The notes under the pieces were generated by a model. It was given only the letters and a program-made list of their open reading frames with translations. It searched no databases and was not told the DNA's origin. Shown in pieces: positions 1 through 6,721 of a DNA stretch of 31,523 bases. Positions within the stretch are counted from its first letter, which is position 1. Each line of letters begins with the position of its first letter. Source of the stretch: an uncultured Streptococcus sp. (lineage in GTDB: Bacteria > Bacillota > Bacilli > Lactobacillales > Streptococcaceae); contig CABPWC010000008.1 in NCBI GenBank assembly GCA_902461025.1, positions 1 to 31,523 on the forward strand, written 5' to 3'. Position numbers and translations under genes: made by a program.

Positions 1-190
1 CATTAGCATCAGTGATTTCTTCATAGTCAACGTGAATTCTTCCTTGAACAGCATGACCAAGTTTATAAATCCATTTGGGAATGTCTTTACCTTTTTTAAC
101 CGCAACTACAAGTCTAATATAGAGATAGATAGTAAAGGACAATGATAGAAAGAAAAGAGCATAAAAAGCCAAAACAATACTAGTGAACAT
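1..190 (-). CDS. Partial small membrane protein, 5' portion only
   Basis: This leftward reading frame starts at an ATG (complement of 188-190) and stays open to the window edge for 63 codons, so only the N-terminal part is visible. A GGGGGAAA ribosome site lies just upstream on the same strand, and a TGcTATAAT promoter lies near 238-246. Residues about 4-30 form one hydrophobic membrane helix (start MFTSIVLAFYALFFLSLSF), followed by a basic cytoplasmic-looking stretch (VKKGKDIPKW). I do not recognise the family. It runs away from the accessory cluster that starts at 310, so it is a separate unit. The start, ribosome site and promoter support a real gene, but its full length and role cannot be told from here. 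Confidence 0.6.
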   Translation of the reverse strand, partial: MFTSIVLAFYALFFLSLSFTIYLYIRLVVAVKKGKDIPKWIYKLGHAVQGRIHVDYEEITDAN

Positions 191-237
191 GACTATTTCC
201 CCCTATTTAACATTCAATAAAACAATTTCTTAGCTCC

Positions 238-246
238 ATTATAGCA
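238..246 (-). promoter_or_regulatory. Extended -10 promoter for the leftward gene
   Basis: Read leftward, the sequence is TGC followed by a perfect TATAAT (complement of 238-243). The TG one base upstream makes it an extended -10. There is no convincing -35 at 17 bp. The predicted start lies near 231, giving a leader of about 40 nt. Confidence 0.55.
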
Positions 247-309
247 TTTTCTATAGAAATAGAGCTAAAAACATCCGTATGATACTAACTGATTCAAAGG
301 AGTAAAATC

Positions 310-816
310 ATGGGAATGATTGCCAATTATCAATATTTACCAGACAATGAATTAGAACAAATAAAAGCTCTTTCTAACCAAGAAGATGATTTGTTAGACT
401 TTGCTGAGGACTCCGCTGATACTCATGATATCTTAATAGATATTGACAAAATGTGGGATGCTCTTCTCTTTGTCATGACAGGATTTAGTAGTTCAGAATT
501 TTTGGATGACAATCCCTTGAGAGAAGCTGTTTTAGGAGTGACACCTCTAGAGGATGTATCTGAATATATCGCCTATACTGAAAAATCGAGAATTGCGACT
601 ATCAGTCAAGCTTTAGAAGAATTTGATATGGACAAGGCTTTGAAAGACTTTAGTATGGAAGCTTGTAAGAAGGCCGACTTGTATCCTAATATTTGGGATT
701 ATATTGAGGAAGAGGAAGAAATCAAGGATGAAATCCGAATCAGCTTTGTAAATATGAAAGAGTTTTACAAAAAGATTCTGGAGCTCAATGGAAATGTCTT
801 GGTCACTATTTGTTAG
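310..816 (+). CDS. DUF1877 (YfbM-like) protein
   Basis: This is a 168-aa soluble acidic protein. It begins MGMIANY, as YfbM-family proteins do, and keeps the family pattern: an early IDIDKMWDALLFVMTG segment (residues about 44-59), NPLREAVLG (about 68-76), then a C-terminal Y-P-x-x-W region and an MKEFYKKIL helix. The length matches the family (about 165 aa). The molecular function of DUF1877 is not established; members often sit in clusters with SUKH- or Imm-type immunity genes. An AAAGGAG ribosome site is 8 nt before the ATG. It is the first gene of a rightward run of seven small genes, which suggests a role as an immunity or accessory protein; that part is inference. Confidence 0.8.
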   Translation: MGMIANYQYLPDNELEQIKALSNQEDDLLDFAEDSADTHDILIDIDKMWDALLFVMTGFSSSEFLDDNPLREAVLGVTPLEDVSEYIAYTEKSRIATISQALEEFDMDKALKDFSMEACKKADLYPNIWDYIEEEEEIKDEIRISFVNMKEFYKKILELNGNVLVTIC

Positions 817-864
817 AAAGTTTATTAAACATTCCTAAAAGAATAAAACTGCTTGAGGTAATAA

Positions 865-1269
865 ATGAACAAAGAAGATTTATTGGCATTATGGAAGGGA
901 ATAAACTGGGAAAAACATGATTCGGGGATCTATTTTCTAGGGCGATATCTAAATAAAGACATAAATATTTATTTTACAGGTTACTGTGAACAGGATTTAG
1001 TCTTATTATCAGATGATTTGATGACTAGTTTATATAGAAACTTGGAACACCTTGATAAAAAAGCTCAAAAGGTTATCCATGATAATTGGCCTGATAAAGC
1101 AGTTACAGAACTGGAATTAAGGGAGTTAATCTTGGATAAAAGTAGTTCTTATGGCGAATTTGCTCTAGGTTATGATGCTGGTGTCTCTCCAGCTGGATCC
1201 CTTTTTCTTTTAGTAAAATTCGACAAACAGTTTCAAGCTGACAGAGAGCTTGTCTATGAAATTTACTAA
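865..1269 (+). CDS. Unassigned 134-aa protein of immunity-like type
   Basis: This is a small soluble acidic protein with no signal peptide or membrane helix. A GAGGT ribosome site sits about 6 nt before the ATG. The C-terminal part reads GEFALGYDAG-SPAG-FLLVKFD (residues about 98-121). That resembles the 'LGYDAGxSPAG...V.FD' signature I associate with DUF2004/DUF6985-type proteins, which occur beside polymorphic toxins, but I cannot confirm the family by eye. Its place between a DUF1877 gene and a CbrC gene, with a 48-nt gap on each side, fits an array of independent small cargo genes. The family is uncertain; the gene itself is well supported by codon use, ribosome site and context. Confidence 0.6.
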   Translation: MNKEDLLALWKGINWEKHDSGIYFLGRYLNKDINIYFTGYCEQDLVLLSDDLMTSLYRNLEHLDKKAQKVIHDNWPDKAVTELELRELILDKSSSYGEFALGYDAGVSPAGSLFLLVKFDKQFQADRELVYEIY

Positions 1270-1318
1270 CTGTACCATTTGTTAATCAGAACTTATCCAT
1301 AAAAGAAAAGGTAGCCAG

Positions 1319-2170
1319 ATGAATCCATATTTACAAGAATATATCACCCTGACAAGGCAATACCATGCTCAAGATGGAAAGCCTTCAAGTGTCTCAGCTC
1401 TTTATGATTTGGCTGATGAATTAGCTAAGTCTGATGATTTAGAAGCGAAAAAAGTCCTAGTTGATCTCTATGAGCAATTGGGGCTCTACGCAAGTGCATA
1501 TGATTTATTTACAAAAATAATCACTAAACCGGATCGTAAACAAATTAAAAAGTTAGCTCGCTTAGAAGAGATGAGTCAGAGTCATGGCGATCGTTTTGCC
1601 CTTCCTCGTCCTCTAAGAAAAGAAGAGAAGAAGCAAAGACAGAAGCTATTACAGTCTTTACCACATTTTATCTATCATCCAGATCCGTTGGCTACAGGTT
1701 CATTTGTTGAAGGAGAAGCCAAGCTTTGTCCATCTTGTGGGAAAGAAAGCAATATTTATTATGACTTGATCCCTTATTGTATCGAGGATATAGAATACCT
1801 TTGCCCAATGTGCATTGCAAACGGTCAAGCAGCTAAAAAATTCGATGCAGAATTTATCCAAGATGCCGAGTGGCAGGGTGAATTGGATCCAGAAAAGAAT
1901 CAGCTACTTTTTTGTCAGACCCCAGGCTACTCTAGTTGGCAGGGAGAATATTGGCTTTCTTGTTGCCAAGATTATTGTGCTTACTTGGGTACAGTAGGAA
2001 CTCGAGAATTGAAGGCCATGGGAATCGCTGAGCAAGTCTTGGCAGACTATGAAGCGCGTGATGAATTTCAAGATATTGAAGAATACTTGGTTAAGGATGG
2101 CTCTCTTTGCGGCTACCTTTTCAGATGCCTCCACTGTCAAAAATACCAGATTTGGGTTGATGCGGATTAA
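1319..2170 (+). CDS. CbrC/UPF0167-family cysteine-rich protein with N-terminal extension
   Basis: This 283-aa protein has two parts. Residues about 1-108 are helical and TPR-like (ALYDLADELAKSDDLEAKKVLVDLYEQLGLYASAYDLF). Residues about 109-283 match the CbrC family: LPHFIYHPDPLATGSF, then CxxC pairs (C137/C140 and C162/C165 with C154 between), AEFIQDAEW, TPGYSSWQGEYWLSCCQDYCAYLG, and a final CGYLFRCLHC-Y. The cysteine pairs suggest zinc binding. E. coli CbrC belongs to the CreBC regulon and affects colicin E2 tolerance; its mechanism is unknown to me. An AGGTAG ribosome site precedes the ATG. The helical front half is longer than the compact CbrC proteins I know and may be a fused repeat domain. 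Family is fairly sure; function is not. Confidence 0.8.
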   Translation: MNPYLQEYITLTRQYHAQDGKPSSVSALYDLADELAKSDDLEAKKVLVDLYEQLGLYASAYDLFTKIITKPDRKQIKKLARLEEMSQSHGDRFALPRPLRKEEKKQRQKLLQSLPHFIYHPDPLATGSFVEGEAKLCPSCGKESNIYYDLIPYCIEDIEYLCPMCIANGQAAKKFDAEFIQDAEWQGELDPEKNQLLFCQTPGYSSWQGEYWLSCCQDYCAYLGTVGTRELKAMGIAEQVLADYEARDEFQDIEEYLVKDGSLCGYLFRCLHCQKYQIWVDAD

Positions 2171-2188
2171 ATCGAAATGTGATTAGCT

Positions 2189-2671
2189 ATGAAAATTAAA
2201 GAGAAGACTATGGAAGAACTAGAATTATTCGAAGCTGCCTCCAAAGATTTATTTGATACTATGCAGGGATTAAAAGACAATCTATCTGTTCAAATTCCCC
2301 TATTAGATAGTGATAACTGGCAGTATGATAAGGGAACGATAAAAGTTTGTAAGGCTGATGAGTTAGGATTCAAAAAAAGATGTAGGGTCGGAATTAGCTA
2401 CAACTTGAAGGTCTCCCTTTTAAACGAAGATGCAGAGCAAATCTGGTTACTGTTTAAAGACTGGTTCAATACTAGCAGATTGGGTCAAGTTGAAAGAAAT
2501 CCTAATAATGAGGATTTGGGAAGATATGTTTTCTCAGCAAGTTCTCCTCTTGGAGATCAGGTAGATTGTTCCATTTATTTGCCTAATGAGTGGAATATCC
2601 CTCAGATTAGCTTTTCAGGCTATCTAACAGCTCGTTATAGGGCTTGTGATCTTGATAAATTGCAAGAATAA
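2189..2671 (+). CDS. Unrecognised 160-aa soluble protein
   Basis: This is a soluble protein with no membrane segments. The visible order is an N-terminal helix (ELFEAASKDLFDTMQGLKDNL), then a beta-rich core with aromatic residues (DNWQYDKGTIKV, CRVGISYNLKVSLL, IWLLFKDWFNTS) and a C-terminal strand region ending ISFSGYLTARYRACD. I do not recognise the family. The upstream ribosome site is weak; the ATG at 2210 (MEELELFE) is an alternative start. It lies 18 nt after the CbrC-family gene and 17 nt before the next gene, so it is very probably cotranscribed. By position it may be another immunity or accessory protein, which is inference only. Confidence 0.55.
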   Translation: MKIKEKTMEELELFEAASKDLFDTMQGLKDNLSVQIPLLDSDNWQYDKGTIKVCKADELGFKKRCRVGISYNLKVSLLNEDAEQIWLLFKDWFNTSRLGQVERNPNNEDLGRYVFSASSPLGDQVDCSIYLPNEWNIPQISFSGYLTARYRACDLDKLQE

Positions 2672-2688
2672 GATGGAGGTTTTTAGAG

Positions 2689-3243
2689 ATGAGACAGATT
2701 GATTGGGACAAGATAAAGACACGCTTAGATGCCTTGCTGGTCATTGATGAGTATCTAACAGATCCGAGTGAGGATTGGCTCAGACTTGTGATCAAGTCTG
2801 AAGATGATTATGGATTTCGCTACATTATTGATAATGGATCTGGTGATTCTTTAGATGTGATTTTGACTGATAAAATGATCCTTATAAAAGGCTTTGATCA
2901 TGAAAGTAATTTAAGCCAGTTTGCTGCTGACGAGTGGAATCAAGATCTCATCGATAGTTTTTATAAAGGACTGGATGAAAAGTATGTCTCACTTTATTCA
3001 GAAGAACAAAAAGATGAAACAACCTTCTTTATCTGGTATGACGGTCACGCGCATCAACAGACTTACCAAGATCAGGATGGCGGAGAATGGTTGCTCTCTT
3101 ACCTCTTTGATAGCTTTGAGAGATTTCATGAGTTTGTGACTGACTATTATGAAATTACCGTAGATAAAGATTTACTTAGGAAACTCTACATGGATGGACA
3201 ACTTTCAGACATAGAAGTAAAACAATTAATCCAAGAGAGTTAA
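2689..3243 (+). CDS. Unrecognised acidic 184-aa protein
   Basis: This is a strongly acidic soluble protein preceded by a good GGAGG ribosome site. It starts MRQIDWDKIKTRLDALLVID and has two similar-looking strand-turn regions, IKSEDDYGFRYIIDNGSGDSLDV (about 35-57, split here only for description) and FFIWYDGHAHQQTYQDQDGG (about 113-132). A helix with the aromatic run SYLFDSFERFHEFVTDYYEI follows. No catalytic motif, signal peptide or membrane helix is visible. I cannot name the family. High acidity, small size and tight packing (10 nt before the next gene) are shared with toxin-immunity proteins, but this is context rather than homology. Confidence 0.55.
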   Translation: MRQIDWDKIKTRLDALLVIDEYLTDPSEDWLRLVIKSEDDYGFRYIIDNGSGDSLDVILTDKMILIKGFDHESNLSQFAADEWNQDLIDSFYKGLDEKYVSLYSEEQKDETTFFIWYDGHAHQQTYQDQDGGEWLLSYLFDSFERFHEFVTDYYEITVDKDLLRKLYMDGQLSDIEVKQLIQES

Positions 3244-3253
3244 GAGAGTAATC

Positions 3254-3763
3254 ATGAGAGTGAACTATAAAAATACCCCAGAAAACTATCGAGCTATGGC
3301 GGAAATAATCATCCCACCATTGTTTGATTTACTCAAAAGCTTAACCATGTTAGAAGAGGAAATTTTTGAGCGTAACAGGGCACTGGATAAGGAAAAAGAA
3401 GGCCTTGGCATCCCAGCAAATCAAATTCATCCCAAGTGGAATGAACTTATGGATGACTATTTTCAGAGGCAAATGCAACTTCTAACTGGACGAGTGACTC
3501 AAAATTACTTGGAAGGAGGAGTTCGAATTTCTTACGGCTCCCCAAGTGAGTATAACTATGTTAAAAGGAATGATTTTTCTGTAGACTTCATCATGACAAA
3601 AGCTGAAGAAGCAAGAATTATCACCCATTTTCAAGAAGCATTAGAAATGAAGCATCAATTTGTACTTAGATTGGTGGATGGAAATTGGCTACTTGATGAG
3701 AAATTTTACGGTTTTGAGGATGGTTTTGAGGATGAGGAAACTTGGTATGGCGACTTACTTTGA
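3254..3763 (+). CDS. Probable NTF2-fold immunity protein
   Basis: This 169-aa soluble protein begins with NTPENYRAMAEIIIPPLFDLLKS and has a long helical front. Its C-terminal part ends in the pattern FVLRLVDGNWLLDEKFYGFED, where the 'F.L....G.W.id' ending is typical of NTF2-like folds, including NTF2-fold immunity proteins linked to polymorphic toxins. A repeated acidic motif (GFEDGFEDEE) follows near the C-terminus. An AGAG-type ribosome site is adjacent, and the gene begins 10 nt after its neighbour. The fold call rests on the C-terminal signature only. No toxin partner is visible in the window, so which toxin it might block, if any, is unknown. Confidence 0.55.
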   Translation: MRVNYKNTPENYRAMAEIIIPPLFDLLKSLTMLEEEIFERNRALDKEKEGLGIPANQIHPKWNELMDDYFQRQMQLLTGRVTQNYLEGGVRISYGSPSEYNYVKRNDFSVDFIMTKAEEARIITHFQEALEMKHQFVLRLVDGNWLLDEKFYGFEDGFEDEETWYGDLL

Positions 3764-3811
3764 GTAAGAGATCTTTGCTTTCCAACTGATATGAGAAAAA
3801 GGAGAAGTCCT

Positions 3812-4606
3812 GTGAATTTTTTAAAAAATCTATTTACAAGTAAGAAAGAAAAGTCAGAGAAGAAAAAACAACTGAACTTGTCCATGCCTCTCTTCAAAGG
3901 CAAGCAGGCTTATTCTTTAGACCAGGTCGTTCAGGATTTAAAATCTCACTGGGGGCTTGAAATTTCTGAAGTTTCTGGGGATGATTCTAGTGCAACCTTT
4001 GTGATTGATGGTGCTCTCGTTGCTTTAGCATTGATGGATCTTCCTATCCCAAGTCAAGAATTTGAAGAATTGTATGCCTATTCTTACCTCTGGCAGGATG
4101 TTGAGAAGGATACACAGGAGCACACACAGCATGCTATTGTTTCTATTTTGTCTGACAATCTTTCGCCAGTAGAAACCTATTCCCTATTGACTAAACTTAA
4201 TTCCTCTATCCTAAAAACTAGTCAATCAGCAATTGGCATTTATCAGGGTTCTGCTACCTTACTCTTACCCAAAGATCTTTATCTAGACCTGGCTGACCTT
4301 TTGAAAGAAGAAATGCTTCCCCTTCAACTCTGGATTTATATGGGAATTATCAACCAGGGGGATAAAACTAGTATTTACACTTATGGTTTAAAAGAGTTTG
4401 GAAAAACTGAGATTGAAATTATCGACTCTCCTATGAATAGAGATGACTTATATTATTTCCTCCTGTCTATTCTTCAGTATGTTTTAGGCAGTGATGTCAC
4501 CTTAAAGGGCGGTGAAACCATTGGCTTTTCAGAAGATCAAAAAATCAAAATCACTGAGTCAAAAGCCGTCTATTTGGAAGGAAATTCCTTGAAATTAGAT
4601 GTTTAA
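3812..4606 (+). CDS. DUF4261 domain protein (GTG start)
   Basis: The frame opens at ATG 3791, but that codon has no ribosome site, while GTG 3812 has GGAG (3801-3804) 7 nt upstream. I therefore take the 264-aa product starting (M)NFLKNLF. After a lysine-rich tail, the body has the DUF4261 layout: ATFVIDGALVALALMDLPIP near the front, an alanine/valine core, then LWIYMGII-G-YTYGLKEFGKTEIEI and a closing DVTLKGGETIGFSEDQKIKI. These last two blocks are the strongest family marks. The function of DUF4261 is not known; members are common beside immunity-type genes and secretion-system islands. It is the last soluble protein of the array before two membrane-protein genes. Confidence 0.75.
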   Translation: MNFLKNLFTSKKEKSEKKKQLNLSMPLFKGKQAYSLDQVVQDLKSHWGLEISEVSGDDSSATFVIDGALVALALMDLPIPSQEFEELYAYSYLWQDVEKDTQEHTQHAIVSILSDNLSPVETYSLLTKLNSSILKTSQSAIGIYQGSATLLLPKDLYLDLADLLKEEMLPLQLWIYMGIINQGDKTSIYTYGLKEFGKTEIEIIDSPMNRDDLYYFLLSILQYVLGSDVTLKGGETIGFSEDQKIKITESKAVYLEGNSLKLDV

Positions 4607-4649
4607 ACCATGATTTATAATTGAGTGTCCTTCCTAGATTGGGGGTTTT

Positions 4650-5117
4650 ATGAAGCATGATATAAAGAAGTATTATCTCTACCGATTTCTGGTCTTTAGA
4701 TTTGAAAAACTCTCTTGTAAGAATGCAAGTCTAAAAAAAATAAAGCCAGAGAAGAGAGAAAAAATCGTTCTAGAGGCTACTCGAACTAGTCAAAAGATTA
4801 TTCTAGTTCTTGGAATTCTCTACATCCTTTTAAATTCAGCCCTCTTCATTTACCTAAGGATAAGTGATTTTCACCCACCGTTATTTACTTGGTTTACTGA
4901 CTACATCGACTATTTGGGACAACTGATAAACGGAGAATGGGGCGGTAGTTGGCATCAAAAGAAAGCTAGTTTATTGATGATTGCTATTTTGGCTATGCCT
5001 ATTGTGGTCATAGAAGGCGGCCCCTTCTTCTTACTAGTTTTATTAGTTGGGAATTGGGAATTAAAGAGAAAGATAAGATTTGAGAGAGAACATAAAGGAG
5101 TAGAGAACCATGGGTAG
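4650..5117 (+). CDS. Unrecognised small membrane protein
   Basis: This 155-aa protein has a basic, lysine-rich N-terminal cytoplasmic segment (residues 1-45), a first helix near 48-68 (IILVLGILYILLNSALFIYL), an extracytoplasmic loop rich in W, D and G (about 69-103), a second hydrophobic segment near 107-134 (LLMIAILAMPIVV...FFLLVLLVG), and a short charged tail (KRKIRFEREHKG). A GGGGG-type ribosome site precedes the ATG. Its 3' end overlaps the next gene by 8 nt (5110-5117), so the two are translationally linked and probably work together. I cannot assign a family. It may be a membrane partner of the next gene, since both span the membrane and share one transcript. Confidence 0.6.
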   Translation: MKHDIKKYYLYRFLVFRFEKLSCKNASLKKIKPEKREKIVLEATRTSQKIILVLGILYILLNSALFIYLRISDFHPPLFTWFTDYIDYLGQLINGEWGGSWHQKKASLLMIAILAMPIVVIEGGPFFLLVLLVGNWELKRKIRFEREHKGVENHG

Positions 5118-6126
5118 AACGGTGATTATAGGTACTTTATTAGTTTTTGCAATCTTTAATCTGTTACTCGGTCTGGGCTTTTATCTCTTTCTAAAAAAGA
5201 GGAAAGAGAATGGGCAGTCATTATACGAAACTCCTGTAAATCAACAAACTCGAACAGAAAAACTGGGTCTAGGCGAGATTTTGGTCTACCTGTCCCTGAT
5301 TGCAATCGCAGGGATCTTTGCTTTTCAGACCTTAAATAGAGGTGGTGTTGGGAATTCTATTTTAGCTAAAATGATCCTCCTCCCAGCTATAATGGCTCTT
5401 TTCAATGCAAGAAAAAGGACTGGAAAGTCTTTACTTGCCCTCCTTATAACCTTTATGGTCTTTCTAGTAGGAGTTATGTTTCATCTCACGATTGGTTTGC
5501 CACCTCAAACACCAATTTTGCAAATTAATGAAAGTAAAATTACGTTAGCAGAAACCAAAGCAAGTGATCTGATGGAAGCTGGATTTGATATCTATGTAAA
5601 ACAGGGTGATGGTGGTAGCGACTATGAAGACCTCCTGACAGATGGAAGTTTCCAAAAGTATGCAGGAGATAAATCGGTCACCATTGAAAAAGGCTTTAGG
5701 CTTGATAGCAATGCAGTCCCTTACGCTCCCTATCTCCTAGCAAAAGATGGCTTAGTACTGGGGAGTATTTCCTTTTACGGTGCTGAGGACCAGAATGTGG
5801 CTTTAGAAGATTCTAAGGTTATTCAGATTCGATTTAATAAGGACAGTATTGAAGCAGCTAAGAAACATTCTATCACTTTGAAATTGGATGAACTGGACAT
5901 GACTAGTCGATTGGATGTCCCACTTGTTCAAGAAACTTTCAAAAAGCATCTATGGTCAATCCCTCCATCAAATATAAGTGATGTCACTCAATTGTGGTAT
6001 GGATTACAATGGGCTAGCAACAGTGACTCTCTATTTTGGAATGAGTATTATAGTCTTATCCGTCTAGATGAAAATTATTTGATGACTGATTTTGAACTAG
6101 CTGTCCAAATAGCTAGAGATGAATAA
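5110..6126 (+). CDS. Membrane protein with large C-terminal outer domain
   Basis: This 338-aa protein has four hydrophobic segments in its first 130 residues (about 4-26, 55-73, 81-98 and 105-128). A soluble domain of roughly 205 residues follows, beginning PPQTPILQINESKITLAETKASDLMEAGF. The hydrophobic pattern would place that domain outside the cell if the N-terminus is also outside; this topology is inference. No lipobox, sortase motif or enzyme motif is seen. GGAG at 5097-5100 is the ribosome site, inside the preceding gene, and the two genes overlap by 8 nt. The family is unrecognised. A hairpin terminator follows at 6165-6196, so this is the last gene of the accessory series. Confidence 0.6.
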   Translation: MGRTVIIGTLLVFAIFNLLLGLGFYLFLKKRKENGQSLYETPVNQQTRTEKLGLGEILVYLSLIAIAGIFAFQTLNRGGVGNSILAKMILLPAIMALFNARKRTGKSLLALLITFMVFLVGVMFHLTIGLPPQTPILQINESKITLAETKASDLMEAGFDIYVKQGDGGSDYEDLLTDGSFQKYAGDKSVTIEKGFRLDSNAVPYAPYLLAKDGLVLGSISFYGAEDQNVALEDSKVIQIRFNKDSIEAAKKHSITLKLDELDMTSRLDVPLVQETFKKHLWSIPPSNISDVTQLWYGLQWASNSDSLFWNEYYSLIRLDENYLMTDFELAVQIARDE

Positions 6127-6164
6127 ATACGATTTTGAATAGTTGACTTTGCTTATGACTATCT

Positions 6165-6196
6165 AAAGGAATTAATTTATTTAGTTCCTTTTTTTG
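6165..6196 (+). terminator. Terminator after the accessory gene series
   Basis: AAAGGAA and TTCCTTT pair across an AT-rich loop, followed directly by a T run. It separates the accessory series from the RNA and polyamine operon that follow. Confidence 0.7.
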
Positions 6197-6290
6197 TTAT
6201 TTAATTTTAATTTAAAACGATTTCCATTTCTTGGTTAAACAAATTAGACGAACTAAATAATAAATCATTTTAAAAAAGTTCTAAAAAAAC

Positions 6291-6319
6291 TTTACAAGAT
6301 AGTGAAAACATGATATAGT
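6291..6319 (+). promoter_or_regulatory. Strong promoter of the speA leader RNA
   Basis: A -35 TTTACA (6291-6296) and a -10 TATAGT (6314-6319) are separated by exactly 17 bp. TG at 6311-6312 adds an extended -10. The predicted start is near 6326, which is also the first base of the 5' hairpin of the RNA below. Confidence 0.8.
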
Positions 6320-6325
6320 AATAAA

Positions 6326-6656
6326 GCTTAGAAAATGAGATGATGTTTTCTAGCAAATATAAACCCGAGTAAAAAATGCCTACGGACAGGCAGGGTTGAA
6401 TGCCGAAGCGTGGTTGAAAAACCACATTATTGATAGGGTTAAAAGCCTACTTTTATAAGTTGATGTTAGGACACTTGTCCTAATTCGTATAGATTTGTTA
6501 GTGTGGTGAAAGCACACGTCATCTTGTGAAACGATCAATAAAGTACGTAATATTTGCTACTAGAGAGTTAGGAAACATCAGGAACAGACATACTCAAAAG
6601 AAACAAACATAAACACGTCAGTAGATTGTAGAGCAGGTGCCAACCTGCTCTTTTTT
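6326..6656 (+). ncRNA. Structured RNA upstream of speA (leader or sRNA)
   Basis: No protein gene fits here. From the predicted start near 6326 to the terminator there are about 331 nt with dense pairing. A long-range stem joins 6351-6360 (TAGCAAATAT) to 6550-6559 (ATATTTGCTA). Inside it are AACCC/GGGTT (6362-6366 with 6393-6397) holding a TGCCT/AGGCA hairpin (6377-6392), GTGGTT-GAAA-AACCAC (6410-6425), AAAAG/CTTTT (6441-6454), TTAGGACA/TGTCCTAA (6466-6483) and GTGTG/CACAC (6501-6517). GATG/CATC may enclose the last two. About 70 unpaired A-rich bases then lead to the terminator. I see no tmRNA, RNase P, 6S, SRP or T-box signature and cannot name the class. It could be an independent sRNA or a cis-acting attenuator of the polyamine operon. 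Confidence 0.75.
6631..6656 (+). terminator. Intrinsic terminator between the RNA and speA
   Basis: A perfect 8-bp stem, GAGCAGGT with ACCTGCTC, closes a 4-nt loop and is followed by six T. It lies 65 bp before the chosen speA start. Since I find no promoter after it, expression of the operon would need read-through or antitermination. Confidence 0.9.
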
Positions 6657-6721
6657 CATAAGTATCCTTTAGAGCCTTACACAAGGTGAAAAAAACTATG
6701 ATAAAGGAGTATGTCTCTATA

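Noticed and set aside
310..6126. Complete toxin-antitoxin or restriction system
   Set aside because: I see no nuclease, methylase, helicase or toxin motif. Only immunity-like families are present.
6326..6656. tmRNA, RNase P RNA, 6S RNA, SRP RNA or T-box leader
   Set aside because: The region lacks a tRNA-like end with CCA and tag frame, the GAGGAAAGTCC and ACAGAA motifs of RNase P, the simple 6S rod with a central bubble, and the T-box AGGGTGGCACC sequence.
6686..6721. Upstream GTG/ATG starts for speA
   Set aside because: The added residues do not resemble the family opening, and AAAGGAG sits better for ATG 6722. ATG 6698 remains possible.
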